The notes below the pieces were generated by a model. That model was not told the DNA's origin. It did not search any database and saw nothing but the letters and a program-made list of their open reading frames with translations. This document shows positions 35,401-45,055 of a stretch of DNA of 64,000 bases, piece after piece; positions within the stretch are counted from its first letter, which is position 1, and each line of letters begins with the position of its first letter. Made by a program: the position numbers and the translations under genes. The stretch lies in assembly GCA_029204225.1 (NCBI GenBank), contig CM055101.1, positions 61,585,340 to 61,649,339 of the forward strand. Reading direction: 5' to 3'. Origin of the DNA: Diphasiastrum complanatum. Its lineage: Eukaryota > Streptophyta > Lycopodiopsida > Lycopodiales > Lycopodiaceae.

Positions 35401-35970
35401 TGATATCCGTACCCGTCTTTAGATGTGCCTTGTGTTTTTATCACTTCAGTTTCGATTGTTTATAAAACATATACGCATGGAACGAGTCACAGAACAAGAC
35501 AGTGGAGTACTTTCAGCTGATGCTTTAAGAAGTCCGTTCTAACTCACACTGAAGACCTAAGCTTTCCAGCAAAGCCTTTAAAGAAAACATTAACGTGTTA
35601 GAGTGAAGGCTGAAGCGGTGCTCGCTAGCATAAGAATAACACTTTCGCAGAAAAGGCATCAATGTATCAACTATCACCAATACCACAGAAATAAGCTTTG
35701 GTCAGAAATTCGTGTATTCAAATTTCGGTAATCAGCGACAAAAGGCACACGTTCAGATTATCCAATTATATTATTCTGAATGTTTGCACATGTTTCCACT
35801 ACATAACGATGGGGTATTCAAACAACGCATAAATTAAGACGATAACTACAAGAAAAACGCAGATGTTATTTTCAGAAAATCACACGGCTTAACTGGCCTT
35901 AAGTATTTCGTAAACGAATGTCTTACTCTTTGACTACTCCCAAAACAGAATCGATTGCTCCTTGCAACAT
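24876..35970 (-). CDS. alpha/beta-hydrolase lipase family protein, 9 exons, 698 aa
   Basis: Coding exons (minus strand): 35970-35927, 34747-34574, 33532-33136, 33038-32779, 32617-32549, 32350-32294, 27016-26964, 26680-26605, 25842-24876. All introns are GT-AG and the exons total 2,097 bases with no shift or stop, matching the roughly 700-residue plant lipases related to Arabidopsis At1g73920 (from memory). The N-terminal half has F-V-N-G-I-S-A and W-E-L-H-P-T-F, a serine/acid-rich low-complexity part (about 80-150), and S-P-L-E-T-L-K. The partial-lipase region begins at Y-P-Y-E-A-I-R-V (about 292), then Y-L-Q-H-G-L-L-D-S-S (oxyanion side) and V-F-L-G-N-F-R-G. Likely triad: Ser431 in A-H-S-L-G-G, Asp612 in G-T-K-D-R-L-I-P, His643 in Y-A-H-L-D. 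It probably hydrolyses a lipid ester; substrate and compartment are unknown. Intron 6 (5.3 kb) holds a copia fragment. Confidence 0.93.
25843..26604. other. lipase intron 8 with palindrome-rich insert
   Basis: A 289-base block (26,191-26,479) is flanked by the 9-base direct repeat catagttgc (26,182-26,190 and 26,480-26,488). It contains gttccggaac twice, GGTACCGCGGTACC at 26,371-26,384, further ggtaccgcgg copies, two T runs and a long (AT) tract (26,408-26,470). The 9-base repeat is what a Mutator-like element leaves, but no terminal inverted repeats were found. Confidence 0.5.
28960..29360. repeat. short repeat with inverted GAACCGTGG ends, in lipase intron 6
   Basis: ttctcagaacc with nearby gaaccgtggtgg starts at about 28,966-29,000. 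The other end (29,289-29,355) has ttcaccacggttct and tacggttctcagaaccgtgg. The two ends are related as inverted repeats, as in a small non-autonomous DNA element. Between them lies a run of gatttcacag copies (29,099-29,221). Confidence 0.5.
29099..29221. repeat. gatttcacag minisatellite
   Basis: About ten degenerate copies of gatttcaca(g/a) follow one another with short spacers. Non-coding; inside intron 6 of the lipase gene. Confidence 0.85.
29395..29530. repeat. GC-rich block of GGCGCC palindromes
   Basis: In otherwise AT-rich intron DNA this block has five or more ggcgcc palindromes plus gcgccggcgcc and CAGCAGCG words. It abuts a region with the TE-like end repeat and lies just upstream of the copia fragment. 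I see no gene in it. Confidence 0.75.
29800..31612 (+). pseudogene. copia integrase C-terminus and RT, truncated, inside lipase intron 6
   Basis: The frame opens in the integrase core (F-T-E-F-C-R-E-Q-G-I-K-R, then A-P-Y-S-P-Q with a TAA). It has F-W-A-E-A-C-N-T-T-T-H-I-L-N and the usual integrase tail. RT begins near 30,600, with Y-K-A-Q-L-V-A-R-G-F, the core around Q-M-D-V-K, L-N-K-A-I-Y-G-L-K-Q-A-P-R-A-W, and an intact L-Y-V-D-D-L-I (about 31,171). It ends at about 31,600 in the RT thumb; RNase H, LTRs and primer site are missing. Several stops and shifts occur. It lies in the antisense direction to the lipase gene. Confidence 0.85.
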
Positions 35971-37030
35971 GTTGCATGCTCCTGACACCTCCAATGCAAC
36001 AGATTTGAAGTTTCGATCTCAAGAACTTAATAACTTACAGGTTATTATCCCGAAATTCTCTGCCACTTGTCGTATCCGGGAAAACAGCACATCCAACAAA
36101 TGAGCAATTAAAGCAGGCGTGGACTCTTAACAGACTCGGGAACGACCAGCGAAAGAAATCATCGGAAATTTTTCGGTTCCTTAAACGGCTGTCGAACAGG
36201 CGTTTGGCAAACGACGCGTCATAAAAAAGTGTATGGGGCTTGACAACAAAGCAATTGTAGCCGATAGAAAGAGTAAAGCATCTATTATAAGCAATTGGTA
36301 TCAGGCTTTTCCTTTGGTACACGCTTTTCCTGACACAGCGCTCAGACCCGAGTCACCTGTACACGATATATTACAATAATCTGCACAATATACTACAATA
36401 ATCGACAGCAGAATCTTAAACAGTCTTTAATGTCCACAGTTTCCACAGAAGCAAAACAATGGATATTCTGTGTGAAGATGAGCGGAAACACGTCCACGCA
36501 ATCAAGCAAGCGAGAGAAAAGATTAAACAAAAGCAGGATCGTGAAGAAGATGATCAATAAATTAGGCACAAATCACAGAAGGCCGAGAAAAAAATCCGAA
36601 GAAACAGAAGGAAAAACGAACGATTGGATCGAAAAACGCAAAGGAAAAAGAAAAACGAACGATTGGATCGGAAAACGCAAAGAAAACAAACAAAAAAACG
36701 AGTAGAGGACGATTTTCGTTCTTTGTAGGCAAAGCGAGAAAGCGTGATCTGTAATTTCTGCTTTTACCGTTGGTAAATTTAATTTTCTTTTCGGATTGAA
36801 TATACCCTGTTTGTGTGATTATTATTATTCTCTTTTTTAACTTTTCGGTTGAATATACTCTCTTTTACGACACGCGACGTGGGGGGGCGGCATCTCTGCC
36901 GTTGATCTGGGGCCGTGGACGGATCGTGACCGTCAACGTGGCTACACGCCAGTGGCCCAGAATGCGCGTTGTTATCCACGTGGATAAGGCACTAGCGACT
37001 ACGCCACGTGGTTCGGCCTTTCCTCTTGTG
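35971..37030 (-). promoter_or_regulatory. lipase upstream region with two G-boxes
   Basis: Two CCACGTGG G-boxes lie at 36,976-36,983 and 37,004-37,011, about 1 kb upstream of the start codon. The first sits at the centre of the perfect 16-base palindrome TTATCCACGTGGATAA (36,972-36,987), which also contains GATAA-type I-box halves. The stretch 36,860-37,010 is more GC-rich than its surroundings. A 5' UTR of several hundred bases, possibly with an intron, may lie between. No TATA box was assigned. Confidence 0.55.
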
Positions 37031-37079
37031 TGTTAAGCACCTTCCAAATCAAAAAGCGAAGCCCAAAAGTCATGACTCC

Positions 37080-37720
37080 ACTCTATTTTGACACCAAAAC
37101 CTACACAATCTTTCCTCAAAGGATGGTTTTCCATTCATCTCCCTTCCTTGCAAGTGCAAAGGCGAGCAGCTCCATCGGATTCGTTGGAGTTGTAGTTGAG
37201 CCGACATTCCCACTCATTTAAGACAGATCCACTGTGGAGATGTAAAAAAAGATAGTTTTCCCTTGGTCTCTTTCTTGCAAGTGCAAGGGCGAGCAACTCC
37301 ATTTATTTCTTTGGAGTTGACGTGGAGGATCACATCTCCATTTCAAAGTAAGACAGATCCACTAGAATCTTCAGAGATGTCGTAAAGGATAGTTTTCCAT
37401 TTGTCTCTCTCCCTTGCGAGTGCAAGGGGTGGCAACTCGGTTGGATTCTTTGGAGTTGTCGTGACCAGATGACATGCCCATCTACTCAATCAAGACAACG
37501 GAGATAACATTCTCATTTTACACTTGAGTTGGAATCTTTGGAGTTGCTAGTCGCATGACATCCTGATCGCTCAAATCCTTCTCCTCCATTCACGAGCTGC
37601 AATCTCTTGCAATGAACTCTCTTTCAAGCGATTGGTCACATTTAAATTCTTGGTTGATAATTGGTCTACTAAAGCAAAGCATATCCATTGAAATCTTTGG
37701 AGTTGCCTAATACATATTAA
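37080..37720. repeat. decayed tandem repeat of about 125 bp
   Basis: Units begin with cttgcaagtgcaa(a/g)g at about 37,147, 37,274 and 37,414, each followed 20-35 bases later by (a/t)t(c/t)tttggagttg. Two further ggaatctttggagttg or gaaatctttggagttg copies occur at 37,531 and 37,689. The copies are roughly 75-85 percent alike. Function unknown. Confidence 0.7.
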
Positions 37721-39885
37721 GACTCGAGATGATTGGTTGCATGTGGCATTTAAAAAAAAAATTGGTCCATTGAGCTTAAGTTTTTGGGCAACTCGACTTG
37801 GCAAGGGTGTTGCTCAGTAATTTGAGCATGGTTTAGTTGCCCCTAACTGCAAAAAGTTATGTGTCCTTATATACCACATGGTGGCAACTCAACTTCAATG
37901 CAAAACCTTCAATAGCCCATTTTTAAACATTGGACAAGTCACAAGCCTCTGGTTTGAATGAGGTAAGTGTCGAGCACATGAATGTGAGACATATCATGAA
38001 ATTGTTGGGCTAAGACACGATGGAAATAATTGGTGAGACCTTTTCTCAAGTTGCATGACAATGACACCAATACTTTTTTATCATGTGCAAAATATTTAAC
38101 ATTATGAAGTTTAATATGTAGTTCCAAGAATTTTTTCAAAGTTACAACAAGAGAGTTTTTAATTCCAGTGAAGAGGGCTCAACGTTGTCGGGCTCTATCA
38201 ACCCAGTATTCCCAAGACATAAAAATAACTATGACCGCTCGAATCGCAATGCAAAAAGGCTAAAAGTTACAATGGATAGTGGGGTCCCCATACTATATCT
38301 TCATCGTCCAATCATGTAAGATTTGAGATGGCAAAGCTTGTTGTAACTTGCAAGAAGCAAAGGCCCCAACTACATTTGTTTATAGACTCTACGAGAGCCA
38401 TGCAGACAAGACATTCTTGTTGTGGATGTGTACACTTTAATTTCAAAATTTCCCCCTTTAGAGATGGGCTTTTCCAACTCACTATTGAAACAAAGCTAGG
38501 TAGGTAGGAGTATGAAAAAACAATGGACATAGATAGGAACCTTGTCTCTTCTACAGGCCAATTGGCTAATGAAACCCCATGCATAGCATCTCTCCACCTT
38601 GGCAAATCCAAGTAAATTGTATAGAAGATCAATCCCCCAAGACATGAAGGCAATTGACCCACAAGGAAGCCTATATGAAATCCCCCCCCCCCCAAGGTAG
38701 CACAGATAGCTACTGGTATGGACTTTAGCAATCTTTGACATGTAAGGAAGATGCTCTCATTTGTCCTTTGAATCGTGGCCTTCATAAGTCTAATAAAAAT
38801 GAAGCAGCAATTACAAGGCATGGAAATCTCCTATGTAAGTGATTGGCACTTTTGAAGATTTTGACGTTGGCGAGGGTTTTGATGACTATTTCCTATTTTG
38901 GTGTCTTTGAACCTTCGCCAAAAAACGGCACAATCAAAACTAACCTTCGCCGACTTCAATTATGATTTTTCAGGTCATAATGAGGTTTGGGCCGAGGGTT
39001 GTTTGGGGTGTGCTTTGGGCTAGTGTGAGATTCTACACATTTTCTACAAGGGATTTTTTTACTTTTTTGCTGTTTTTTGGCAAATTTGGCAAACTGACTG
39101 GGAACGAACCTTCGCCTAAAGTACAATATGTTCAGCTGGTGTGGCAGAATGTACTGCCAAGTGGGCGAAGGTTGGTTTGATTAGAGCTGAGAGATATCAG
39201 GTTTGATAGGTGATTTTTGGCTCTTTTTTTGGACAGTTTGTCAAAACCACATGATTTTTTTGATTTTTAGGATTTCTAGGATTTATGGAAGGGATAGGGT
39301 GCTGGGATCTAATGTGTTCCAATTCTCAATCTCTCTCCACAGATCATGCAAGCAAAAAATCATGAAAAAAATGACAAATCTAAACTCTAATCCACACTAT
39401 ACTACCGTGTTGGATTTCTATCCTCTCCATCCCTAAGTTTTCCAAACGTCAATGTCATCTATTTGGCAGCTCACCATTACATTTGCCACAACCGGACAGA
39501 TTCTCCAACTAAATCAGATATTGTCCGAGTGCGACTACCAACAACACGAGTGCCTTGATCATGTTTGTAAATCACACATTAATCATTCTTTTAATCAATT
39601 AGCCATGTGTACATATTCATCTAAGATCGATGAATCAAAATCCATATCAGTTTTTTTATTTCGAGCACAATTGTATTGTTCTTCTTCTCTGTTATCACAG
39701 AGTATTGTATCAAGAAGAACGCACCTGATCTGTTCTGCAATCACATTGTATCTCTACACGACTAATCAATCATTGTTCCAGCAATTTAGTTTGTGTAAGG
39801 TGATTGCATGTTCAAACTGATTCATACTTGCAGATTCATTGTTTTGTAAATTTTATCCTTTTGTATGACTGATAGCACCGCTCGA
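37721..39885. other. unassigned DNA
   Basis: The longest frame is 169 codons on the minus strand (38,821-38,312), without recognisable domains and crossing a 12-base C run at 38,682-38,693; I do not count it as a gene. The word accttcgcc recurs at 38,911, 38,943 and 39,108, and inverted at 39,165. The region 39,420-39,885 abuts the copia relic and may contain its LTR, but ends are not defined. Confidence 0.45.
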
Positions 39886-40206
39886 TTTTTGCTTTGATCA
39901 CTGTTAGTCTGGCTTTGATTGCTTAGGGCCTTTCTTCTTCTTCTACTTAGTTGTGCTCTTGTTGGTGTATAAAGTGTGAGAATCAGCTGAGGAACTTGAG
40001 ACTTCGTTCCTCCACATGTCTTCCTGCAACAACATAGTAATGACTCTCAAAAGAGTCAGTTCTGGATGTGTTGTGATGATCATCACCCAGTTGTCGTATG
40101 AGCTTGGCAAGTAGCCAATAAAAATAGTTTTAAAAGAATGCTCATCAAGTTTCTTTCTTTTGTCCTTTGGGACATGAGCATAAGTTGTGCTTCCAAATAC
40201 TTTCAA
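39886..40206 (-). pseudogene. chimeric copia frame: integrase tail joined to gag C-terminus
   Basis: An 87-codon frame begins with the integrase C-terminal end (F-G-S-T-T-Y-A-H-V-P-K-D-K-R-K-K-L-D-E, then F-I-G-Y). It continues without a break as L-P-S-S-Y-D-N-W-V-M and V-I-T-M-L-L-Q-E, the end of gag. The same gag end occurs properly at 41,580-41,760. The junction is at about 40,108. The joint must come from deletion or recombination between two copies of the family. Confidence 0.8.
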
Positions 40207-41310
40207 ATGTTTGATTGAGAGTCTGAACCCAGTCCAAACCTCATTAGGAGTTTTGCTGTTAGGAACACCCTTAGTTATACATCAATTCTGCAAATAAGTT
40301 GTTGTTGAAACAGCATGTTGCCAAAATGATTTGGGCAAAGAAGCATGTGTGATCATGCATTTAGCAGACTCGACTAAGGCTCTGTTCTTCCTTTCAGCCA
40401 GTCCATTTGACAGTGGAGAATAGGAAGCAGCGAATTGTCGTTCGATGCCATTGGCTGAGCAGTAATCCTTATTCATTTGAAATGTATTCTCCACCATTGT
40501 CGCTCCTGAGAGCTTTGATTCTTTTGCCTGTCTGCAATTCAACATTCTCTTCAAATTTTTTGAAGGACTAGAAAGCTTCAGATTTGTGCTCTAGGCTATA
40601 GGTAACAGTCCTCCTGGAATAATCATCTATGAAAGTAATAAAGAACTTTGCATCAAGTAATGATGGTGTCTAATTGGGTCACATATATCAGTATACACAA
40701 TGTCTAACAGATCTCTAGAAATGTGTTCTTGTTTTGACTTGAATGGCCTTCTTGCCTGCTTTTCTTTGATACAACTTGAGCAGACAGGGGGATTGACAAC
40801 TTTACAATCTAAATCAAGAATTGAAGAATGTTTAGACATGTTACCTAATGATGTATAGTTAAGGTGACCAAGTCTATAATGCCAAATCACTTCTTTATTC
40901 ATAGATGTCAAACTGCTTAAAGCATGATCAATTACAGTATTACAATGACTAAGTCTATAGAGATATCCTTGTATCTTTCCGAGTGCAAGAACTCTCCTAC
41001 TCTTATCAAGAATTTGACAGGAATTTGTTAGAAACTCTACCCTATGTCCTAAATCTATGATTTGATTGACTGATAGTAGATTTGTTGTCAGATTTGGGAC
41101 ATACAATACATTTTGTATAAGCTTCGACATTCCATTCTGAAAATTCATCCTAACAACAACTTCCCCTTCAATTATGTGAGAACTGTTGTCTCCAACGTGA
41201 ACAAATTTATTTGTGTTGTAGGGTGAATAGTTGATGAACCATTCTTGATGACTTGTCATGTGTTGTGTAGCTCCAGAATCGAGGAATCGCTCCTTTGACT
41301 ATTCGACATG
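40207..41310 (-). pseudogene. copia protease end, pre-integrase and integrase, element A
   Basis: The minus-strand frame from 41,259 has T-S-H-Q-E-W-F, then V-L-Y-V-P-N-L-T-T-N-L-L-S-V-N (protease end/GAG_pre-integrase), L-W-H-Y-R-L-G-H-like V-I-W-H-Y-R-L-G-H-L-N, and C-S-S-C-I-K-E-K-Q-A, the integrase zinc-binding HHCC region. After breaks it reaches N-G-L-A-E-R-K-N-R-A (40,282-40,554), the integrase core end. The protease catalytic part lies near 41,270-41,300 with a stop. RT is lacking because the following DNA is the gag chimera. Confidence 0.8.
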
Positions 41311-41319
41311 GTGATGGCT

Positions 41320-42200
41320 CACCATGAAGACTTCATGCTCATCATCATCATCGATCTTCTGCTTGGTGTCGGCTGCATGAGCTTGCTGATCTAGCTTCTT
41401 CTTCTTCTTGTCATTGTTGAACTTCAAGATTTGATAGTCCTAGATCTCATGATTTGGTCTCTTGCAGTACCTGTAGAAGAGTCTTTTCTTGTTGTTCTGA
41501 GCAGGTGGCTGATTCTAGGGCTTTTGTGACTGCTTTTGATTGCTGTTAGTTTGTCGAACAACTTTCTTCTTCTGTTGCTTTCTTGAGCCCTTCTTGGAGA
41601 ATAATGCTTGTGAGTCGTTGATGGAGGATGAAGATGCTCCACCTCTTCTTGTTTCCTCCTGCAGCAACATAGTTATGACTCTGGATAATGTGATGTCTGA
41701 GTGTGTGGAAACCATCATCACCCAGTTTTCATAGGAAGATGGTAAGCTTGACAATAAGTTCATAGCAACATCAAAGTCTTTGATTGTTGAACCTATTGTT
41801 GTCATCTGATCCATTAGAGTCTTAAATTCATTTATGTGATTCTGAACAGAATCACCATCTGACATTTTGAGAGAGAAACGTTTTCTCCTCAAATGCAGCT
41901 TCGAAGTGACATCCCTCACTTTATATAATGTACTCAATATATCCCAAGCTTCTTTTGATGATTGATCTTTTCTGATATGACCAATTTGTGTGTCAGAGAT
42001 GTTAAGGGTGAAGCCTTGCCATCCCTAAGCTTCCATTTGGAAATGGCTTGCTCATCGACAATGGGAAGTAGTTTGATTCTAGCGACTATTTCCCACAGTT
42101 CTTTGGCCATCAATACTACTCTCATTTTGAAGTTCCATAAATGGTAATTCGAACCATCCAGTTTTTCTACCATTAGAGCATATTGTGATTGTGAATTCAG
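41320..42200 (-). pseudogene. copia gag, element A
   Basis: The start is near 42,172 (V-E-K-L-D-G-S-N-Y-H-L-W-N-F-K-M-R). It continues L-W-E-I-V-A-R-I-K, W-K-L-R-D-G-K-A, then from 41,937 H-L-R-R-K-R-F-S-L-K-M and a L-S-S-L-P-S-S-Y-E-N-W-V-M core, ending in a lysine/glutamine-rich tail. The knuckle near 41,440-41,480 is degraded. A frame shift occurs near 41,935-41,975. Confidence 0.8.
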
Positions 42201-42287
42201 TTGGAATTTCAAGATGAATATATGTAGATAATAGATTAATATGACTGAAAACAATAATAGCAATTGCCTAAAATATATCAAAACAAT

Positions 42288-42565
42288 TGCTCTGATATTA
42301 TATGTTATAGTTCTTCCTTTAGGAATCAGAGAACAAGCTTTGATACCCTGCTGAAAATTGGACAGCTCGGAGAGGCTGAGATTTCTCGGTGCATACAAAC
42401 TATGTTTATCGGATTCGGGCAAATCGAGTCTGCCTTACTTGATCACAGCTTCGAAGTTGCTGGATCAACTAAGTCAATTCCATAGCCATGCACAAGATTA
42501 TAGTGAATTAAATTTTAGCTTCTGGCACTTTCCACAATCGTGTGATTCTTGTGCTCAGCTATACC
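42288..42565 (-). repeat. primer site and partial 5' LTR, element A
   Basis: The reverse complement of 42,288-42,299 is TAATATCAGAGC, a two-base variant of the tRNA-Met primer site. The LTR end CA lies at 42,303-42,302. The LTR continues upward to about 42,565, where the integrase of element B starts abruptly, so only about 260 bases of LTR are kept. Confidence 0.6.
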
Positions 42566-43690
42566 ATTGAGACTTATACTCACCTCCACTATCTGATCTT
42601 AAAACTTTGATCTTCCTACCTGTCTGATTTTCGACCAACGCTTTGAAGCTCTTGAAATTGTCAAATGCATCCGATTTCTTCTTCAAGAAGTAAATCCACC
42701 TCTTACGTGACATATCATCAATAAAGTCATGAAATAGAAAGCACATAGTCCTCATAGGCCTGCATAAATCTGTGTGGATCAAATCCAGGATGTTCTTTGC
42801 CCTTGCAACACCACCTTTATTGAACTTCTCTCGATGTTGCCATGGTTTGCACATCGATTTCAAGTGGTCTTCTATCGTAGGCAATCCTCTCACCATCCAA
42901 TTTTCTCATCAAACTGAGGCTTCCTAGGTTCAAGTGACCAAGCCTCTTATGCCACAGTTTAGTTTGCGATGGAATTGATGAAACAAGTCCACGTTGTCTC
43001 TTGATTGTAGCATTCAACCTGTACAATTTAGTGTTGGGCTCTCTTATACCATCTGCAATAACTTTAAACTTTTGGTTCACATCCTTCACAAAGCAACAAT
43101 CATGGGCAAATTCTACTTTCAATTTTTGATCAGTAATGACTCCAACAGAAAGTAGATTTTTCCTCAAACTTGGTATGTAAAGTACCTCCCTGATCATCCT
43201 GCTTTTGCCATCAGGTAAATGGATTGAAGCGGTGCCTATCCCCTTGATCTTGCATACATCACCATTTGCTTGTGAAACGGATGTTCCATTATCCAACACT
43301 TTCAAGCTATTGAACCAATCCTTGTTACTTGTCATGTGTCTTGTGGCTCCCGAGTCAATATATGATGCTTGATCATCTTGATTAGATGACAATGATGATA
43401 TGAAGATACTAGAGTCTTCAATCTCACCCTCATCGACAAGGTTACCTACTTGCTTTGGTTTCTCCTTGCCTGATTCCGCCAGGAATTTTCGACATTCACT
43501 CTTCCAATGGCCCTTTTTACCGCAATGGAAGCACTTGCTCTTCTTCTTAGTCTTGCTGGAAGATCCCTTGTCCTCCTGAGTCTTGGCGAATTGGTAGTTA
43601 GACTTCTTCTTGCCCTTGCCCTTGCCTTGTTTTTGGCATGTCGCAAGTGTCTGATCATCGGTGTTTTGACGTCTAGCTTTCACCATTTCT
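42566..43690 (-). pseudogene. copia zinc knuckle, protease, pre-integrase, integrase start, element B
   Basis: A 289-codon frame (43,686-42,817) contains the intact CCHC knuckle C-F-H-C-G-K-K-G-H-W-K-S-E-C and an intact protease site Y-I-D-S-G-A-T-R-H-M-T. It goes on to V-L-Y-I-P-S-L-R-K-N-L-L-S-V-G and L-W-H-K-R-L-G-H-L-N. After a frame shift near 42,850, integrase follows (F-I-D-D-M-S-R, then V-L-R-S-D-S-G-G-E-Y-K-S) and is cut at about 42,566. Of the relics in the window this is the best-preserved knuckle and protease pair. Confidence 0.88.
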
Positions 43691-44300
43691 CGCCATTGCT
43701 CTTCCTACATCAAGATTCCGATGAGCTCGTCAAAGGTTAGAAATCTTTCTCTTGATGCTATTCCACTCACAAACATCTGATAGGGTTCTACAATATCGCA
43801 CAATGCATTATGCACCAACTCCACATCACGTATGCGCTCACCAATAGAATGCAGTTCATCCCTCATTGTCTTGATTCTTGTCATGTACGTCTGAATGTGC
43901 TCTCCTTGCTCCATGCGGGCACTATTCAATTTTGACTTCAGAAACATGATTCTTGATGGATTTGACATCTTGAACTGCTCCTTTAGCACATCCCATGCCT
44001 GTCTGGGTGTAACAGAATCACAAATGTGGATAATGATGTGATCCTTCACTGACAAGTTAATGAAGTTCAAAGCTTTCCTCACCTCTTGTCGAACACTTTG
44101 ATATCCGCTTCATTTGGCGGTCTTCTCTCATCACTTGTGACGACACCCCACACATCCTTCTCCATTAGTATGTTTTTCATTTTTAATTTCCACACTGGAT
44201 AGTTGGAAATCTCGTCCAATTTGCTACTTTCACTCAAAATGGACTCTCCCATGTTTGTCATCGCAAAACTGCTTGAAACTTCTATCGTAGACCAAAAGCA
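43691..44300 (-). pseudogene. copia gag, element B
   Basis: The gag start at about 44,255 gives M-G-E-S-I-L-S-E-S-S-K-L-D-E and W-K-L-K-M-K-N-I-L-M-E-K-D-V-W. After a shift at about 44,080 it continues L-N-F-I-N-L-S-V-K-D-H-I and the S-V-T-P-R-Q-A-W-D-V-L-K core, then E-Q-G-E-H-I-Q-T-Y-M-T-R-I-K. A stop near 43,705 separates it from the knuckle frame. It is the intact relative of the relic at 12.1-12.6 kb. Confidence 0.85.
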
Positions 44301-45055
44301 GTATGCCGAGGGCAATTGTCGAAAATAATGACCTGCACTTTTTTCCTTAACAGGCCACCCGCCGCTTTTCTGCCAAATTGAAAGCCAAATCGACATCACC
44401 TTCCGAAATGTACTCTGTCGTGAACTCCCAACTACGTGCCCAATGGAATGGTGAAATCACTTTTGGCGCATTTCAAATACTTTTTCTGCTGCAATCACTT
44501 TGTTTTGCGGTACCGTACTTGCATGTATAGTCTGGGTGCCTTTCGTTTGGAGTTCGTAGCCTTTCGTTTGCGGATAAAGGTCCCAAAATTAGAGACTTTT
44601 TGTGTTTTTGAACTGTTTCTTTAGTTTGAAGAGACTTCAAACTTCAGTGAATCTAGACCCAACTCTCACTTCAAACTGAAAATTTTTAAAAAAGTTGAAG
44701 TGCCAAGTTTATTTCAAATTCTTTTAGCCTTCTTCAAGGACCCTTCAAAGGACATCTAATGGTTGATTTTGATCTGATGATTCTCCAGCTCGCGATCTAA
44801 ATCGTTGATCCTGTTGGAGATCCATCAGATGGTCATGACTCAATAAGCATGTCAAAATGGACACTTCCAACCACTACACACCTAGAGACACTACCTGTCC
44901 ACTCGTAATGGCTGCATGCGAGCCTCCCGTGGCTTGCTTCCTCTTCTCTTCTAATCTCTTAGTTATGGCAGCCTGCTTAGATTGCAGATAACTACTTCAC
45001 CTGGCTACGGCTGCTCACGGCCTTCTGGCATCCTCCTACCAGTGCGAGGGCACCC
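44301..45055. other. spacer between elements B and C
   Basis: The 5' LTR and leader of element B should lie here (minus strand), but I found no tRNA-Met primer site and could not define LTR ends. No gene is visible. Confidence 0.4.

Noticed and set aside
38312..38821. 169-codon minus-strand frame
   Set aside because: No recognisable domain, crosses a 12-base C run, and another frame overlaps it almost fully; probably chance.
42536..42580. tggtatagctgagc on the minus strand as a primer site for element A
   Set aside because: It lies inside the reading of element B integrase and does not match tRNA-Met; the better site is at 42,288-42,299.
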